From: Geothrix edaphica | GTDB lineage: Bacteria; Acidobacteriota; Holophagae; Holophagales; Holophagaceae | Direction: 5' to 3' | DNA length: 64,000 nucleotides | NCBI RefSeq assembly: GCF_030268045.1 | Contig: NZ_BSDC01000001.1 | Location: forward strand, 558,001 to 622,000 | Shown here: positions 50,839-60,296 of the stretch, in pieces | Layout: the number at the start of each line of letters is the position of its first letter | Numbering within the stretch: position 1 is the first letter of the stretch | Position numbers and translations under genes: made by a program | The notes under the pieces: model-generated | The model's input: only the letters and a program-made list of their open reading frames with translations | The model's database searches: none | What the model was told of the DNA's origin: nothing

Positions 50839-53800
50839 ATGAGCGCACATGTGGGTTACGACCCCGAACACCCGACCTTCCTCCAGCGGATCATCCGCTT
50901 CTCGGCGGAGAACCGCTGGCTGGTGATCGCCGCCTCGGCGGTCCTGCTGGCCATGTCCTTCTGGACCATGCGGAACATCCCGCTGGACGCCCTGCCGGAC
51001 CTCAGCGACACGCAGGTCATCGTCTACAGCAAGTGGGACCGGAGCCCCGACATCGTCGAGGACCAGGTGACCTATCCCATCGTCACGGCGCTGCTCGGCG
51101 CCCCGAAGGTGAAGGCCGTGCGGGCCCTGTCGGATTTCGGCTTCTCCTATGTCTACGTGATCTACGAGGACGGCACGGACATCTACTGGGCCCGGTCGCG
51201 GACCTTGGAGTACCTGAGCAAGATCACCTCCAGCCTGCCGCCGGGGGTGACGCCCGTCATCGGGCCCGACGCCACCTCCGTGGGCTGGATCTACCAGTAC
51301 GCCCTGGTGGACCGGAGCGGCAAGCACAGCTCGGACGAGCTGCGCTCCATGCAGGACTGGTTCCTGCGCTACGGCATCCAGAGCACGCCCGGCGTGGCCG
51401 AGGTGGCCACCGTGGGCGGCCAGGCCCGGCAGTTCCAGGTGCAGGTCGACCCCAACAAGCTGGCGGCCTACCGCATCCCCATCGAGTCCGTCATCGGTGC
51501 CGTCAAGTCGGCCAATTCGGAAGTCGGCGGGCGCCTGGTGGAGTACAGCGGCCGGGAGTACATGGTCCGGGGCCGGGGCTACGTGAAGACCACCAAGGAT
51601 CTGGAGCAGGCGGTGCTCAAGGCCGAGAACGGCACGCCCGTGCGCCTGGGCGATGTGGCCACCGTGACCCTCGGACCCGAGATGCGCCGCGGCCTCGCGG
51701 ACCTGGACGGCCAGGGCGATGTGGTGGGCGGCATCGTGGTCATGCGCCAGGGTGAGAACGCCCTCAACGTCATCGAGCGCGTGAAGACGAAGATCAGCGA
51801 GCTGAAGCAGGGGCTGCCCGAAGGCGTGGACGTGATCACGGTCTACGACCGCTCGGAGCTGATCCACAACGCCATCCGGACCGTGAAGCACAAGCTCATC
51901 GAGGAGATGATCGTCGTCTCGATCATCATCCTCATCTTCCTGTGGCACGTGCCCTCGGCCCTGGTGCCCATCATCACCATCCCCGTGAGCGTGGCCCTGG
52001 CCTTCATCCCGATGTACGGCATCGGCCAGAACGCCAACCTCATGAGCCTGGCCGGCATCGCCATCTCCATCGGCGTGCTGGTGGATGGCGCCATCGTCGA
52101 GGTGGAGAACGCCTACAAGAAGATCGAGAAGTGGATCGAGGCCGGGAAACCGGGAAGCTTCTACCAGGTGCGCCTTGAGGCCCTGATGGAGGTCGGCCCC
52201 AGCGTCTTCTTCTCCCTGCTGGTGGTGGCGGTGAGCTTCATGCCCATCTTCACCCTGGTGGACCAGGAAGGGCGGCTGTTCAAGCCCCTGGCCTACTCCA
52301 AGAACCTGGCCATGGCCATCGCCGCCATCCTGGCGCTGACCCTGGACCCGGCCATGCGCATGCTCTTCGCGCGGGTGGAACCCTTCCAGTTCAAGCCGAA
52401 GTGGCTGGCCTGGACCTTCACACAGCTCGCCGTGGGCAAGTACTACGCGGAGGAGAAGCATCCCATCAGCGTCTTCCTCCACCGGATCTACGAGCCGCCC
52501 TGCCGCTTCGTGCTGAAGCACGCCAAGGCCACCATCGCCGTGGCGGTGCTGATGGTGGTGGCAACCATCCCGGCCTTCATGAGCCTGGGCAGCGAGTTCA
52601 TGCCACCGCTGAACGAAGGCACGCTGCTCTACATGCCCTCCACCTTGCCGGGCCTCAGCCAGACCGAGGCCCAGCGCATCCTCCAGGTGCAGGACCGCCT
52701 CATCCGAACCGTGCCCGAGGTCGAGCGCGTGTTTGGCAAGGCGGGGCGGGCCGATACGGCGACCGACCCGGCGCCCTATTCCATGATGGAGACGGTGATC
52801 ATCCTCAAGTCCGAGGACCAGTGGCGCGAAAAGCCCCGCTGGTTCAGCGCCTGGGCGCCGGACTTCCTGAAGGCCGTCCTCCGCCCCGTCTGGCGCGACC
52901 GGATCACCCAGGAGGAGATCGTCGCCGACCTGGACCGCGTGGTGCGGCTCCCGGCCATCCCCAACGCCTGGACCATGCCCATCAAGGCGCGGCAGGACAT
53001 GCTGTCCACCGGCATCCGCACCCCCGTGGGCCTCAAGATCAACGGTGCGGATCTGGCGACCATCGAGAAGGTGGCCGTGGAGGCCGAGCGCATCCTGTCC
53101 GGCGTGCCGGGCACCCGCAGCGCCTTCGCCGAGCGCACGGCCCAGGGCTACTTCCTGGACTTTGTGCTGAAGCGGGAGCAGCTGGCCCGCTACGGCCTCA
53201 GCGTCGAGCAGGCCAACATGCTGGTGATGACCGCCGTCGGCGGCGACAACCAGAGCACGGTCTTCGACGGCCGGGCGCGCTACCCCGTGAACGTCCGCTA
53301 CGCCAGGGACTACCGCGAGAGCCCCGACGCCCTGAAGCGCGTGCTCATCCCCACGCCGACGGGCGCCCTGGTGCCCATGGAGGAGATCGCCGACCTGAAG
53401 TGGACCAACGGCCCCGCCATGATCCGCGACGAGAACGGCCAGATGAACGGGTACGTGCTGGTGGACTTCGACACCTCGAAGCTGGACGTGGGCACCTATG
53501 TCCAGCACGCCAAGGCCGCGGTGGAGAAGGAGCTCAAGCTGCCGGCCGGCTACAGCCTCACCTGGTCAGGCCAGTACGAGAACATGATCCGGGTGAAGGA
53601 GCGGCTGAAGATCATCCTGCCCATCACCCTGGTGCTCATCTTCGGCCTGCTCTACGCCAACACCAAGAGCGCCTTCAAGGCCTCCGTGGTGATGCTGGCC
53701 GTGCCCTTCAGCGCCATCGGCGCCTTCTGGCTCCTCTGGCTGCTCGGCTACAACATGAGCATCGCCGTGTGGGTGGGCCTCATCGCCCTCATGGGACTCG

Positions 53801-54159
53801 ACGCGGAGACCGGCGTCTTCATGCTGCTCTTCCTGGACCTCAGCCATGACGAGGCCCGGCGGGAAGGCCGCCTGAAGACCGACGGCGACCTCATCGAGGC
53901 CGTCATCCACGGCGCCGTGAAGCGCGTGCGGCCCAAGGCCATGACCGTCTTCGCGGCCTTCATGGGCCTGCTCCCCATCATGTGGAGCACCGGCACCGGC
54001 GCCGACGTCATGAAGCGCATCGCGGCGCCCATGGTGGGCGGCCTGGCCACCAGCTTCCTGCTGGAGCTGCTGGTCTACCCCGCCATCTACTACCTCTGGA
54101 AGCGCAAGGAGGTGGTGGCGGGTCCGGTCACACCCGAGCCCGTGCCGCAGGCGGTCTGA
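50839..54159 (+). CDS. cusA: CusA-type heavy-metal RND efflux pump
   Basis: 1106-residue inner-membrane proton antiporter. The start at 50839 (MSAHVGYDPEHPTFLQRI) follows GAGGGGG. Heavy-metal RND signatures: DALPDLSDTQVIVYSKWDRS, GAPKVKAVRALSDFGFSYVY, relay-helix GVLVDGAIVEVENAYKKIE, and SEFMPPLNEGTLLYMPSTLPG; QDMLSTGIRTPVG, with the Met of DMLSTG, matches copper/silver pumps such as CusA. Twelve helices in two repeats; VRPKAMTVFAAFMGLLPIMW near the end is conserved. Cu(I)/Ag(I) is the likely substrate; other divalent metals cannot be excluded. Confidence 0.93.
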   Translation: MSAHVGYDPEHPTFLQRIIRFSAENRWLVIAASAVLLAMSFWTMRNIPLDALPDLSDTQVIVYSKWDRSPDIVEDQVTYPIVTALLGAPKVKAVRALSDFGFSYVYVIYEDGTDIYWARSRTLEYLSKITSSLPPGVTPVIGPDATSVGWIYQYALVDRSGKHSSDELRSMQDWFLRYGIQSTPGVAEVATVGGQARQFQVQVDPNKLAAYRIPIESVIGAVKSANSEVGGRLVEYSGREYMVRGRGYVKTTKDLEQAVLKAENGTPVRLGDVATVTLGPEMRRGLADLDGQGDVVGGIVVMRQGENALNVIERVKTKISELKQGLPEGVDVITVYDRSELIHNAIRTVKHKLIEEMIVVSIIILIFLWHVPSALVPIITIPVSVALAFIPMYGIGQNANLMSLAGIAISIGVLVDGAIVEVENAYKKIEKWIEAGKPGSFYQVRLEALMEVGPSVFFSLLVVAVSFMPIFTLVDQEGRLFKPLAYSKNLAMAIAAILALTLDPAMRMLFARVEPFQFKPKWLAWTFTQLAVGKYYAEEKHPISVFLHRIYEPPCRFVLKHAKATIAVAVLMVVATIPAFMSLGSEFMPPLNEGTLLYMPSTLPGLSQTEAQRILQVQDRLIRTVPEVERVFGKAGRADTATDPAPYSMMETVIILKSEDQWREKPRWFSAWAPDFLKAVLRPVWRDRITQEEIVADLDRVVRLPAIPNAWTMPIKARQDMLSTGIRTPVGLKINGADLATIEKVAVEAERILSGVPGTRSAFAERTAQGYFLDFVLKREQLARYGLSVEQANMLVMTAVGGDNQSTVFDGRARYPVNVRYARDYRESPDALKRVLIPTPTGALVPMEEIADLKWTNGPAMIRDENGQMNGYVLVDFDTSKLDVGTYVQHAKAAVEKELKLPAGYSLTWSGQYENMIRVKERLKIILPITLVLIFGLLYANTKSAFKASVVMLAVPFSAIGAFWLLWLLGYNMSIAVWVGLIALMGLDAETGVFMLLFLDLSHDEARREGRLKTDGDLIEAVIHGAVKRVRPKAMTVFAAFMGLLPIMWSTGTGADVMKRIAAPMVGGLATSFLLELLVYPAIYYLWKRKEVVAGPVTPEPVPQAV

Positions 54160-54454
54160 ACCCATGGAGCAAGTTCCCGTCCTCATTCCGACTCCCCTTC
54201 CTGCCCGGGATCCCGGCGCCGAGCTCCCGGCGCCAGCCCCGGGCCGGAGGGGATGGCGTCCCCCGGGACGCCATCGGCGCCGGCGATGCCCCGTTCTGGA
54301 GGGTTCAGGGCTCCGCCGGCGCCGGCCTTGGGGAGGCAGCTCCTCCATCTCCTCTCATCCACTCCATCCCCTCCAGCTCCTCCCCCGGCGGCCCCGCGTA
54401 CGGCCCAGGCTCCGCCGGTCATGAACGGGCCGTCATCCGAACAAGGACAACCCC
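54160..54454. other. 295-bp gap between cusA and the YHS genes, with hairpins
   Basis: No convincing gene. It contains a perfect 9-bp hairpin, GATGGCGTC-CCCCGG-GACGCCATC (54252-54275), and an imperfect CCGGCGCC-type palindrome near 54211-54240. Open frames here are low-complexity Pro/Arg translations of GC-rich DNA. It could end the cus transcript or shape a processed intercistronic region. Confidence 0.5.
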
Positions 54455-54682
54455 ATGCTCAACCTCCTGCTGACCCTGGCCATGACCGCCACTCCCCAGG
54501 CCAAGCCCGCCACCAACGCCAAGTGCCCCGTCCTGGGCGGCAAGGTCACCGAGAAATCCAAGACCGTGGCCGTCCGGGGCCAGGAGTACCGCCTCTGCTG
54601 CGCCGGCTGCGACACCACGCTGCTGAAGAACCCGGACAAGTACCTGGAGAAGGACGGCACGCCGAAGAACGCGAAGAAGTAG
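54455..54682 (+). CDS. exported YHS-like protein 1
   Basis: 75 residues. AAGGA precedes the ATG; hydrophobic leader MLNLLLTLAMTATPQA. One YHS-type domain: AKCPVLGGKV, then VAVRGQEYRLCCAGCDTTLLKNPDKYL, with Cys pairs CPV and CCAGC as likely ligands. Paralogue of the next gene; the two share AKPATN, VAVRG-EYR-C and NPDKYLEKDG segments. Placed after the Cus pump, it probably buffers or senses copper in the periplasm. Confidence 0.82.
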   Translation: MLNLLLTLAMTATPQAKPATNAKCPVLGGKVTEKSKTVAVRGQEYRLCCAGCDTTLLKNPDKYLEKDGTPKNAKK

Positions 54683-54713
54683 CGAGTAGACTGGAACGGC
54701 TCCCGGAGGACCC

Positions 54714-54959
54714 ATGCTCCACACCGCCCTGCTCACCCTCGCCGTCCTGGCCGCGCCCGCGGCCGAGAAGGCCAAGCCCGCCACCAACACCAAGGATCCT
54801 GTCTGCAAGATGACGGTGGATGCCAAGTCCGCCTCCGTCGCAGTGCGGGGCCGGGAATACCGCGTGTGCAGCAAGCACTGCGGCGAGGCCCTCCAGAAGG
54901 ATCCCGACAAGTACCTGGAGAAGGACGGCTCCGTGAAGGCTGAGAAGAAGAAGGGCTGA
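54714..54959 (+). CDS. exported YHS-domain protein 2
   Basis: 81 residues. CGGAGGA precedes the ATG; leader MLHTALLTLAVLAAPAA. Full YHS domain: TKDPVCKMTVDAKSASVAVR, GREYRVCSKHCGEALQKDP, ending KYLEKDG and a Lys-rich tail. Unlike its neighbour it keeps the canonical DPVCKM motif. The pair arose by tandem duplication followed by divergence of the cysteine pattern. Confidence 0.86.
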   Translation: MLHTALLTLAVLAAPAAEKAKPATNTKDPVCKMTVDAKSASVAVRGREYRVCSKHCGEALQKDPDKYLEKDGSVKAEKKKG

Positions 54960-54974
54960 TCCACCGCCTTTCCA

Positions 54975-55018
54975 AGGCCCCGGCGCGGCGGAAGCAGGTC
55001 TCCGCCGCACCGGGGCCT
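54975..55018. terminator. 17-bp hairpin after the second YHS gene
   Basis: AGGCCCCGGCGCGGCGG pairs with CCGCCGCACCGGGGCCT with a single mismatch and a 10-base loop. No T-run follows. It probably marks the end of the metal-efflux operon or stabilises its 3' end. Confidence 0.6.
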
Positions 55019-55176
55019 CGCCATGCCGATTCGCCCGGATCACAACCTTCATGGCTGGAGGATTTATTCAAAAATATGAACATTGGTCGAAAAATTAATA
55101 TCTCTTAACAGCCGGTAGTAGGATCGTGACCCCAGGACCGGGATGGACACCCCGATCCCATCTCTCTGGAGGTCCC

Positions 55177-56826
55177 GTGCGCCATCTGGTCCCCTTCCTC
55201 CTTCCCGCCTTCCTGCTGGCCGCTCCCCCGGACCAGGCCAGGACCGATGCCCTCGCCCGGGACGCCAAGGCCCATCTGGCCGCCCGCGCCTTCCAGATGG
55301 GTCTCGACCAGCACCTGGGCCTCACCTTCAAGAACCTCGTCGCCGACGCCTCCGGCGAGGACCATGTGCGGCTCGACCAGACCTACAAGGGCGTTCCCGT
55401 GCTGGAGGGCGAGGCCATCGTCCACTTCCGGAACGGCCGGGTGCGGGCCGTCACCGACGACCTGGTGCGCGGCGTGGCCCTGAACGTGGAACCCAGCCTC
55501 GGGCGGGGTGAGGCCCTGGGCGCCGCCCACGCGGCCCTGGCCCCCCGCGGGAGCTACGCCTACGAGCCGACGGCGACCCTGGTCGTGGCCAGCCTCGACT
55601 CCGACAGCCCCGGCCGCGCCAACCGGTACGTGCTGGCCTACCACGTCCACACCGAGCTGGAGAATGGCGCCCAGGAGACGAAGCACACGGATTTCCTGGT
55701 GGATGCCCACACGGGCAAGGTCCTGGAGTCCTGGGACACCCTCCATACCACCGGCGCGAGCGGAACAGGCGCCTCCCAGTGGTACGGGACGGTGGCCCTC
55801 AGCACCAACAGCACGGCCACGGGCTATGAGCTGCGGGACACCACCCGGGGCAGCGGCGGCACCTTCGGCAACAACGTCACCACGAACCTCCTGAACGGCA
55901 CCTCGGGCACCGGCACGATCTTCACCGATGCCGACAATGCCTGGGGCAACGGGCAGCAATACAGCGGTACCGCGGGCATGAGCGCCAATGCCCAGACTGC
56001 CGGCGTGGACGGCCATCGGGGCATGCAGGCCACCTGGGACTTCTACCAGAACGTGTTCGGCCGGAACGGCATCGACAACGCCGGCAAGGCCACCTTCAGC
56101 CGCATGCACTACAGCAGCCAGTACGACAACGCCTTCTGGTCCGACAGCTGCTTCTGCATGACCTACGGGGATGGCCAGGTGGGCGGCTCCGTGGGCGAGG
56201 CGGACCTCGACACCGCGGGCCATGAGATGACCCACGGTGTCTGCGCGGCCACGGCGAAGCTGGTCTACCGGAAGGAGCCGGGCGGCCTCAACGAAGCCAA
56301 CTCCGACATCTTCGGGACCCTGGTGGAGTTCTACACCCTGAACGGCGGTACCGGCAGCTTCATCCCCAGCACGGCCGGCCCGGGCCCCATCACCGCCAAC
56401 TACAAGCTGTTCGAGAACAGCTGGGGCCACGCCTATCCGAACGAGGCCCTGCGCTGGATGTACAAGCCCAGCCGCGACGGCCGCAGCCCCGACTTCTACA
56501 GCAGCAGCCTCGGCCGGCTGGACGTGCACTACAGCTCCGGCGTGGCGAACCACTTCTTCTTCCTGCTGGCCCACGGCAGCACGGTGGACAGCTTCAGCGA
56601 CAACCTGGGCTCGCCCATGACCAACGGCGTCACCAGCATCACGGGCATCGGCAACGACAAGGCCGGCCGCATCTGGTACCGGGCCCTTACCGCCTACATG
56701 ACGAAGAGCACCAACTATGCAGGCGCTCGGGCGGCCACGCTGAACGCCGCGGCGGATCTCTATGGGGCCAATTCCACGGAGTACACCACCGTGAACACGG
56801 CCTGGCTGGCGGTGAACGTCAAGTAG
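55177..56826 (+). CDS. secreted M4 (thermolysin-like) metalloprotease
   Basis: 549 residues. The start is GTG at 55177 with TGGAGGTCCC upstream; the leader is VRHLVPFLLPAFLLAAPP. An FTP/PepSY-type propeptide runs to about residue 190 (TYKGVPVLEGEAIVHF; HTDFLVDAHTGKVLESWD). Zinc site: His349, Glu350 and His353 in HEMTHG, and Glu373 in GGLNEANSD, 24 residues later exactly as in thermolysin; active-site His lies in LDVHYSSGVANHFFFLL. An AT-rich promoter patch lies at 55050-55115. It faces the gene for a likely inhibitor (56919-57221). Confidence 0.93.
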   Translation: MRHLVPFLLPAFLLAAPPDQARTDALARDAKAHLAARAFQMGLDQHLGLTFKNLVADASGEDHVRLDQTYKGVPVLEGEAIVHFRNGRVRAVTDDLVRGVALNVEPSLGRGEALGAAHAALAPRGSYAYEPTATLVVASLDSDSPGRANRYVLAYHVHTELENGAQETKHTDFLVDAHTGKVLESWDTLHTTGASGTGASQWYGTVALSTNSTATGYELRDTTRGSGGTFGNNVTTNLLNGTSGTGTIFTDADNAWGNGQQYSGTAGMSANAQTAGVDGHRGMQATWDFYQNVFGRNGIDNAGKATFSRMHYSSQYDNAFWSDSCFCMTYGDGQVGGSVGEADLDTAGHEMTHGVCAATAKLVYRKEPGGLNEANSDIFGTLVEFYTLNGGTGSFIPSTAGPGPITANYKLFENSWGHAYPNEALRWMYKPSRDGRSPDFYSSSLGRLDVHYSSGVANHFFFLLAHGSTVDSFSDNLGSPMTNGVTSITGIGNDKAGRIWYRALTAYMTKSTNYAGARAATLNAAADLYGANSTEYTTVNTAWLAVNVK

Positions 56827-56844
56827 GGTGGAGCCACGGGAACA

Positions 56845-56878
56845 CGCCACGCGGCGGCCGTCGGGCCACCGCGTGGCG
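56845..56878. terminator. hairpin between M4 protease and its inhibitor gene
   Basis: CGCCACGCGG pairs with CCGCGTGGCG around a 14-base loop, in the convergent gap. No T-run on either side. It could serve both transcripts. Confidence 0.5.
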
Positions 56879-56918
56879 CGCGCCGCACCGACACAGGGCG
56901 GGGCAGGCCACCGCCGGC

Positions 56919-57221
56919 TCAGGGCGGGGGCAGACCGAGGGTCCGCAGCAGGGCGGTCAGAGCCTTGAAGGCAGGGTGGTCCGGATCGCCCTCGTCATCC
57001 ACGGCCAGAAGGTTGCGGGCCTTGCCGGGTCCCTGGACGTCGATCTCATACCGGTAACCATCGGTGTCGGTGGGCTCGTGGCTGCTGGTCAGGTCGGTCA
57101 GGTCCTCCAGCTGGAGGGCGAGGATCCTGTGGGACTCCGCGTCCAGCCGGGTGGCATCCACGGTGCCAAGCAGCTCTTCGATGCCCGCGGGTCCGCCGGT
57201 CTTGACGATGGTGAGGATCAT
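56919..57221 (-). CDS. emfourin-type (protealysin inhibitor) protein
   Basis: 100 residues. GAGGAG precedes the ATG. Pattern MILTIVKTGGPAGIEELLGT, DATRLDAESHRILALQLEDL, YRYEIDVQGPG and ALTALLRTLG follow the layout of emfourin, the inhibitor of M4 proteases first described with protealysin, whose gene usually neighbours an M4 protease gene. No signal peptide, so it would guard the cytosol or act after release. Here the two genes converge rather than form an operon. Call rests on recall of the family pattern plus context. Confidence 0.7.
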   Translation of the reverse strand: MILTIVKTGGPAGIEELLGTVDATRLDAESHRILALQLEDLTDLTSSHEPTDTDGYRYEIDVQGPGKARNLLAVDDEGDPDHPAFKALTALLRTLGLPPP

Positions 57222-57349
57222 GGCTCCTCCTCGTCGCTCACGAGGGGTCCTGGCCGGGGCCGCGTGGGTGGGCCGGAAATGTAGGGTCGCCCGCGAAGGG
57301 TGTCAATCGACCCGGGTATCGGGTTCCACGCCCGGGTGCCACCCGCGCG

Positions 57350-57988
57350 TCATCTCGGGCCCAGGGTGGGGTCGGCGCAGTCCTTCAGCACGTCCAGCCA
57401 CGCCTTCAGCACGAAGGCGGTCGCCCCCCAGAGCGGGGCCTGGGGCAGCTCAAGGCGCGGGACATCCAGGGCCAGGCCATGGCGCTCCAGCCGCTCGATG
57501 GTCCAGGGGGCTTCCATCAGCGGCGCCAGGGGCAGCATGAGGACCTGCTCCAGCTCATGGTCCAGGCGGAACCGGGGCTCGGGTTCCTCCCAGCGGAAGA
57601 AGACCGGGGTGAAGCGCACCCGGGCCTTGGCCACGCCATCGGGGAAGCAGCCCAGCTCCCAGAGGCCCTCGGACACCCCGATCTCCTCGCGCACCTCCCG
57701 GCGGGCCGTGGTGGGCAGGTCGCGATCCCTGGGCTCCACCATGCCCCCGGGGAAGGCGATCTCCCCGGCGTGGTGGGGCGCGCCATAGCCGCGCTGGGCC
57801 AGCACCAGCTTCCGGGCGCCCGCGGCATCGCCCCAGAGGATCACGCCCACGGCCGCCCGGCGGGGATCCTCGGGGATGCGGGCGCTGATCTTGTGCGGAT
57901 GGGGTCCGAGCTGGGGCCGCCGCAGGCTCTCCCCGATGCAGGGCCAGGGGATCGGGGGCGCCTCGTCGGGGGGGCGCCAGGCGCTCAT
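57350..57988 (-). CDS. NUDIX hydrolase, CoA pyrophosphatase type
   Basis: 212 residues. The NUDIX box runs GGMVEPRDRDLPTTARREVREEIG, preceded by the CoA-pyrophosphatase marker RGYGAPHHAGEIAFPGG (compare LLTxRSxxLRxHxGxxxFPGG). It would cleave CoA or acyl-CoA to phosphopantetheine and adenosine 3',5'-bisphosphate. The start ATG overlaps the stop of rel (ATGA at 57985-57988), so expression is coupled with the stringent-response enzyme. Confidence 0.88.
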   Translation of the reverse strand: MSAWRPPDEAPPIPWPCIGESLRRPQLGPHPHKISARIPEDPRRAAVGVILWGDAAGARKLVLAQRGYGAPHHAGEIAFPGGMVEPRDRDLPTTARREVREEIGVSEGLWELGCFPDGVAKARVRFTPVFFRWEEPEPRFRLDHELEQVLMLPLAPLMEAPWTIERLERHGLALDVPRLELPQAPLWGATAFVLKAWLDVLKDCADPTLGPR

Positions 57989-60210
57989 TTCACCTTCCCG
58001 AACACGGATCCCTTCACCCGCTCCACGGTGTAGACGCCCCGGATGCGGCGCAGACCGGCCATGAGTTCCACGAGGTGGGCGCGGTCGCGCACCCGCAGGG
58101 CGATGTGGAACAGCCCGGCGCCTTCCTCCGTGGCCGAGCCGTGGAAGCGCTGCACGTTGATGCCCACGCGCTGGATGCCCTCGGAGATGGCGGCCACCAT
58201 GCCAGGCCGGTCCTCGGTGGTGAGGGCGATCTCCGTGTCGTAGAGCTCCGTCCCGTGCTTGCCCCAGGCCACGTTCACGCGGCGCTCGGGATGCAGGGTG
58301 GCGGTGTTGAGCTGGGGGCAGTCGGCCCGGTGGATGGCGGTGCCGCGGGTGCGGGTGATGTAGCCCACCACCTCATCGCCCCAGATGGGCTTGCAGCAGG
58401 CGGCCAGGGCGTAGAGGATGCCCGCGGTGTCGCCCACCACCACCGAGTCCATGAGGTTCGAGGTGTTCTCCTTGGGCCGGGCCCGCTCGGGTTCGGGCAC
58501 CAGGGGCTCGATGAGCTTGTGGACGCTGAGCCGGCCGAAGCCCAGGGCCGCATGCGCCGCGTCCCAGTTCGCCAGCTTCAGCTCCACCAGCCGCGCGTCG
58601 AGCTTGGCCTGGGACTCGGCATCGTCCAGGCGCACGCCCATGGCGCGGGCCTCGCGCTCCAGCCGCTCGCGGCCCAGGGTGATGGCGTGGGCGCGCTCCT
58701 CCTCGCGGATGAAGGCCTGGATGCGGCTCTTGGCGCCGGCGGACTTGACGAAGCCCAGCCAGTCCCGGCTGGGCTTGTGGTCGGGCCGGGTGAGGATCTC
58801 CACGCGGTCGCCGTTCTGGAGGATGTGCTTGAGCGGCACCATGCGCCCGTTGACCTTGGCGCCCACGCAGCGGTGGCCCACCTGGGTGTGGATGGCGTAG
58901 GCGAAGTCCACGGGCGTGCTGCCTTCCACGAGGCTGCGGAGATCGCCCTTGGGTGTGAAGACCTGGATGCGGTTGAAGGTCAGCTCGCCGCGCAGGTTGG
59001 CCACCAGGTCGCGGCTGTCCTGGGCGTCCTGGTGCAGCTCCACCATGCGGCGCAGGAAGGCCACCTGGTTGATCTCCAGGCGGTTGGCGATGCGGCCGTC
59101 CTTGTAGGTCCAGTGGCTGGCGATGCCGGCCTCGGCATGGGTATGCATCTCCTCCGTGCGGATCTGCACCTCGAAGATGTCGCCGGAGCTCATCAGCACC
59201 GTGGTGTGGATGCTCTGGTAGCCGTTCTCCTTGGGCAGGCTGATGTAGTCCTTGAACTTGCCGGGCACGGGCCGGTAGAGGCCGTGCACGAGGCCCAGGG
59301 CCGTGTAGCAGCTCGCGCGGTCCGGGCAGATGATGCGGTAGGCCAGCCAGTCGTGGATGTCGTCGAAGCCCTTGGCCTGGGCGCCCATCTTCTTCCAGAT
59401 GCCGTACAGGTGCTTGATGCGGCCGGTGACGTGGGCGTTGATGCCCTGCTGGCGGAGGATGGCCTGGAGGGAGCCGTGGATCTCCTGGATGGTGCCGGCG
59501 AGCTTGGCGCGCTTGGCCTCCACCGCATTCCGCAGCTCCGCGTACTGCTCCGGCTCCAGCTGGCGGAAGGCCAGGTCCTCCAGCTCCAGGCGGACGAGGC
59601 CCATGCCCAGGCGGTTGGCCAGGGGCGCGTAGAGCTCCAGGGTCTCGCGGGAGATGCGGCGGCGCTTCTCCTCCTCCATGACGCCCAGGGTCTTCATGTT
59701 GTGCAGGCGGTCCGCCAGCTTCACCAGCAGCACGCGCACGTCCTTGCCCATGGCCACCAGCAGCTTGCGGACGTTCTCCGCGTTGAGCAGGTGCTTGTCC
59801 GTGAAGGCCAGCTTGCTCATCTTCGTGAGGCCGTCCACGATCTCGCCGATCTCGTCCCCGAACTGCGCCTTCACCTGGGGCAGGGTCATCAGGGTGTCTT
59901 CCACCACGTCGTGCAGCAGGCCGCAGGCCACGCTCGCGGCGTCCAGGCGCCAGTCGGCCAGGCTCTGGGCCACGGCCAGGGGATGGAAGAAATACGGCTC
60001 GCCGCTCTTCCGCAGCTGGGTGGCATGCATGTCCCGGCCCACGGTGAAGGCCCGGCGCAGCAGGACCACGTCCCCCTTGGGGTGGTGCTGCAGGAAGGCC
60101 GCCTTCACCCGGTCGAAGGCCCCGTCCAGGGTGAGGCAGGCGTCCCCTTCGCAGGCCGAGCCTTCCCCCTCGCGGAGGATGGGCTCCAGGGCTTTCCCGG
60201 GCACGGCCAT
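57985..60210 (-). CDS. rel: bifunctional (p)ppGpp synthetase/hydrolase (Rel/SpoT)
   Basis: 741 residues, cytosolic stringent-response regulator. Hydrolase HD domain: GEPYFFHPLAVA, GLLHDVVEDT, LVKLADRLHNM. Synthetase domain: DWLAYRIICP and GYQSIHTTVL, with KFKDYI where bifunctional enzymes have RxKD and RelA has ExDD; the positive charge fits a bifunctional enzyme. Then TGS (IQVFTPKGDLRSLVEGSTPV), zinc-finger-like CCKPIWGDEVVGYITRTRG with ADCPQL, and ACT (ALTTEDRPGMVAAISEGIQ). The only Rel gene in the window. Coupled to the NUDIX gene downstream. The ribosome site at 60210 is weak. Confidence 0.95.
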   Translation of the reverse strand: MAVPGKALEPILREGEGSACEGDACLTLDGAFDRVKAAFLQHHPKGDVVLLRRAFTVGRDMHATQLRKSGEPYFFHPLAVAQSLADWRLDAASVACGLLHDVVEDTLMTLPQVKAQFGDEIGEIVDGLTKMSKLAFTDKHLLNAENVRKLLVAMGKDVRVLLVKLADRLHNMKTLGVMEEEKRRRISRETLELYAPLANRLGMGLVRLELEDLAFRQLEPEQYAELRNAVEAKRAKLAGTIQEIHGSLQAILRQQGINAHVTGRIKHLYGIWKKMGAQAKGFDDIHDWLAYRIICPDRASCYTALGLVHGLYRPVPGKFKDYISLPKENGYQSIHTTVLMSSGDIFEVQIRTEEMHTHAEAGIASHWTYKDGRIANRLEINQVAFLRRMVELHQDAQDSRDLVANLRGELTFNRIQVFTPKGDLRSLVEGSTPVDFAYAIHTQVGHRCVGAKVNGRMVPLKHILQNGDRVEILTRPDHKPSRDWLGFVKSAGAKSRIQAFIREEERAHAITLGRERLEREARAMGVRLDDAESQAKLDARLVELKLANWDAAHAALGFGRLSVHKLIEPLVPEPERARPKENTSNLMDSVVVGDTAGILYALAACCKPIWGDEVVGYITRTRGTAIHRADCPQLNTATLHPERRVNVAWGKHGTELYDTEIALTTEDRPGMVAAISEGIQRVGINVQRFHGSATEEGAGLFHIALRVRDRAHLVELMAGLRRIRGVYTVERVKGSVFGKVK

Positions 60211-60296
60211 GTTTGAGTGTCGCGCAGGGGCTGTCCAGACGCCAGACCGGAAGTGCGGGAAACAGGGGGGAAGCCTCGATCTGCCACACTTGTCGG

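Noticed and set aside
54164-54424. An 86-codon frame after cusA
   Set aside because: Pro/Arg/Gly-rich low-complexity translation with no ribosome site or homology pattern; treated as non-coding.
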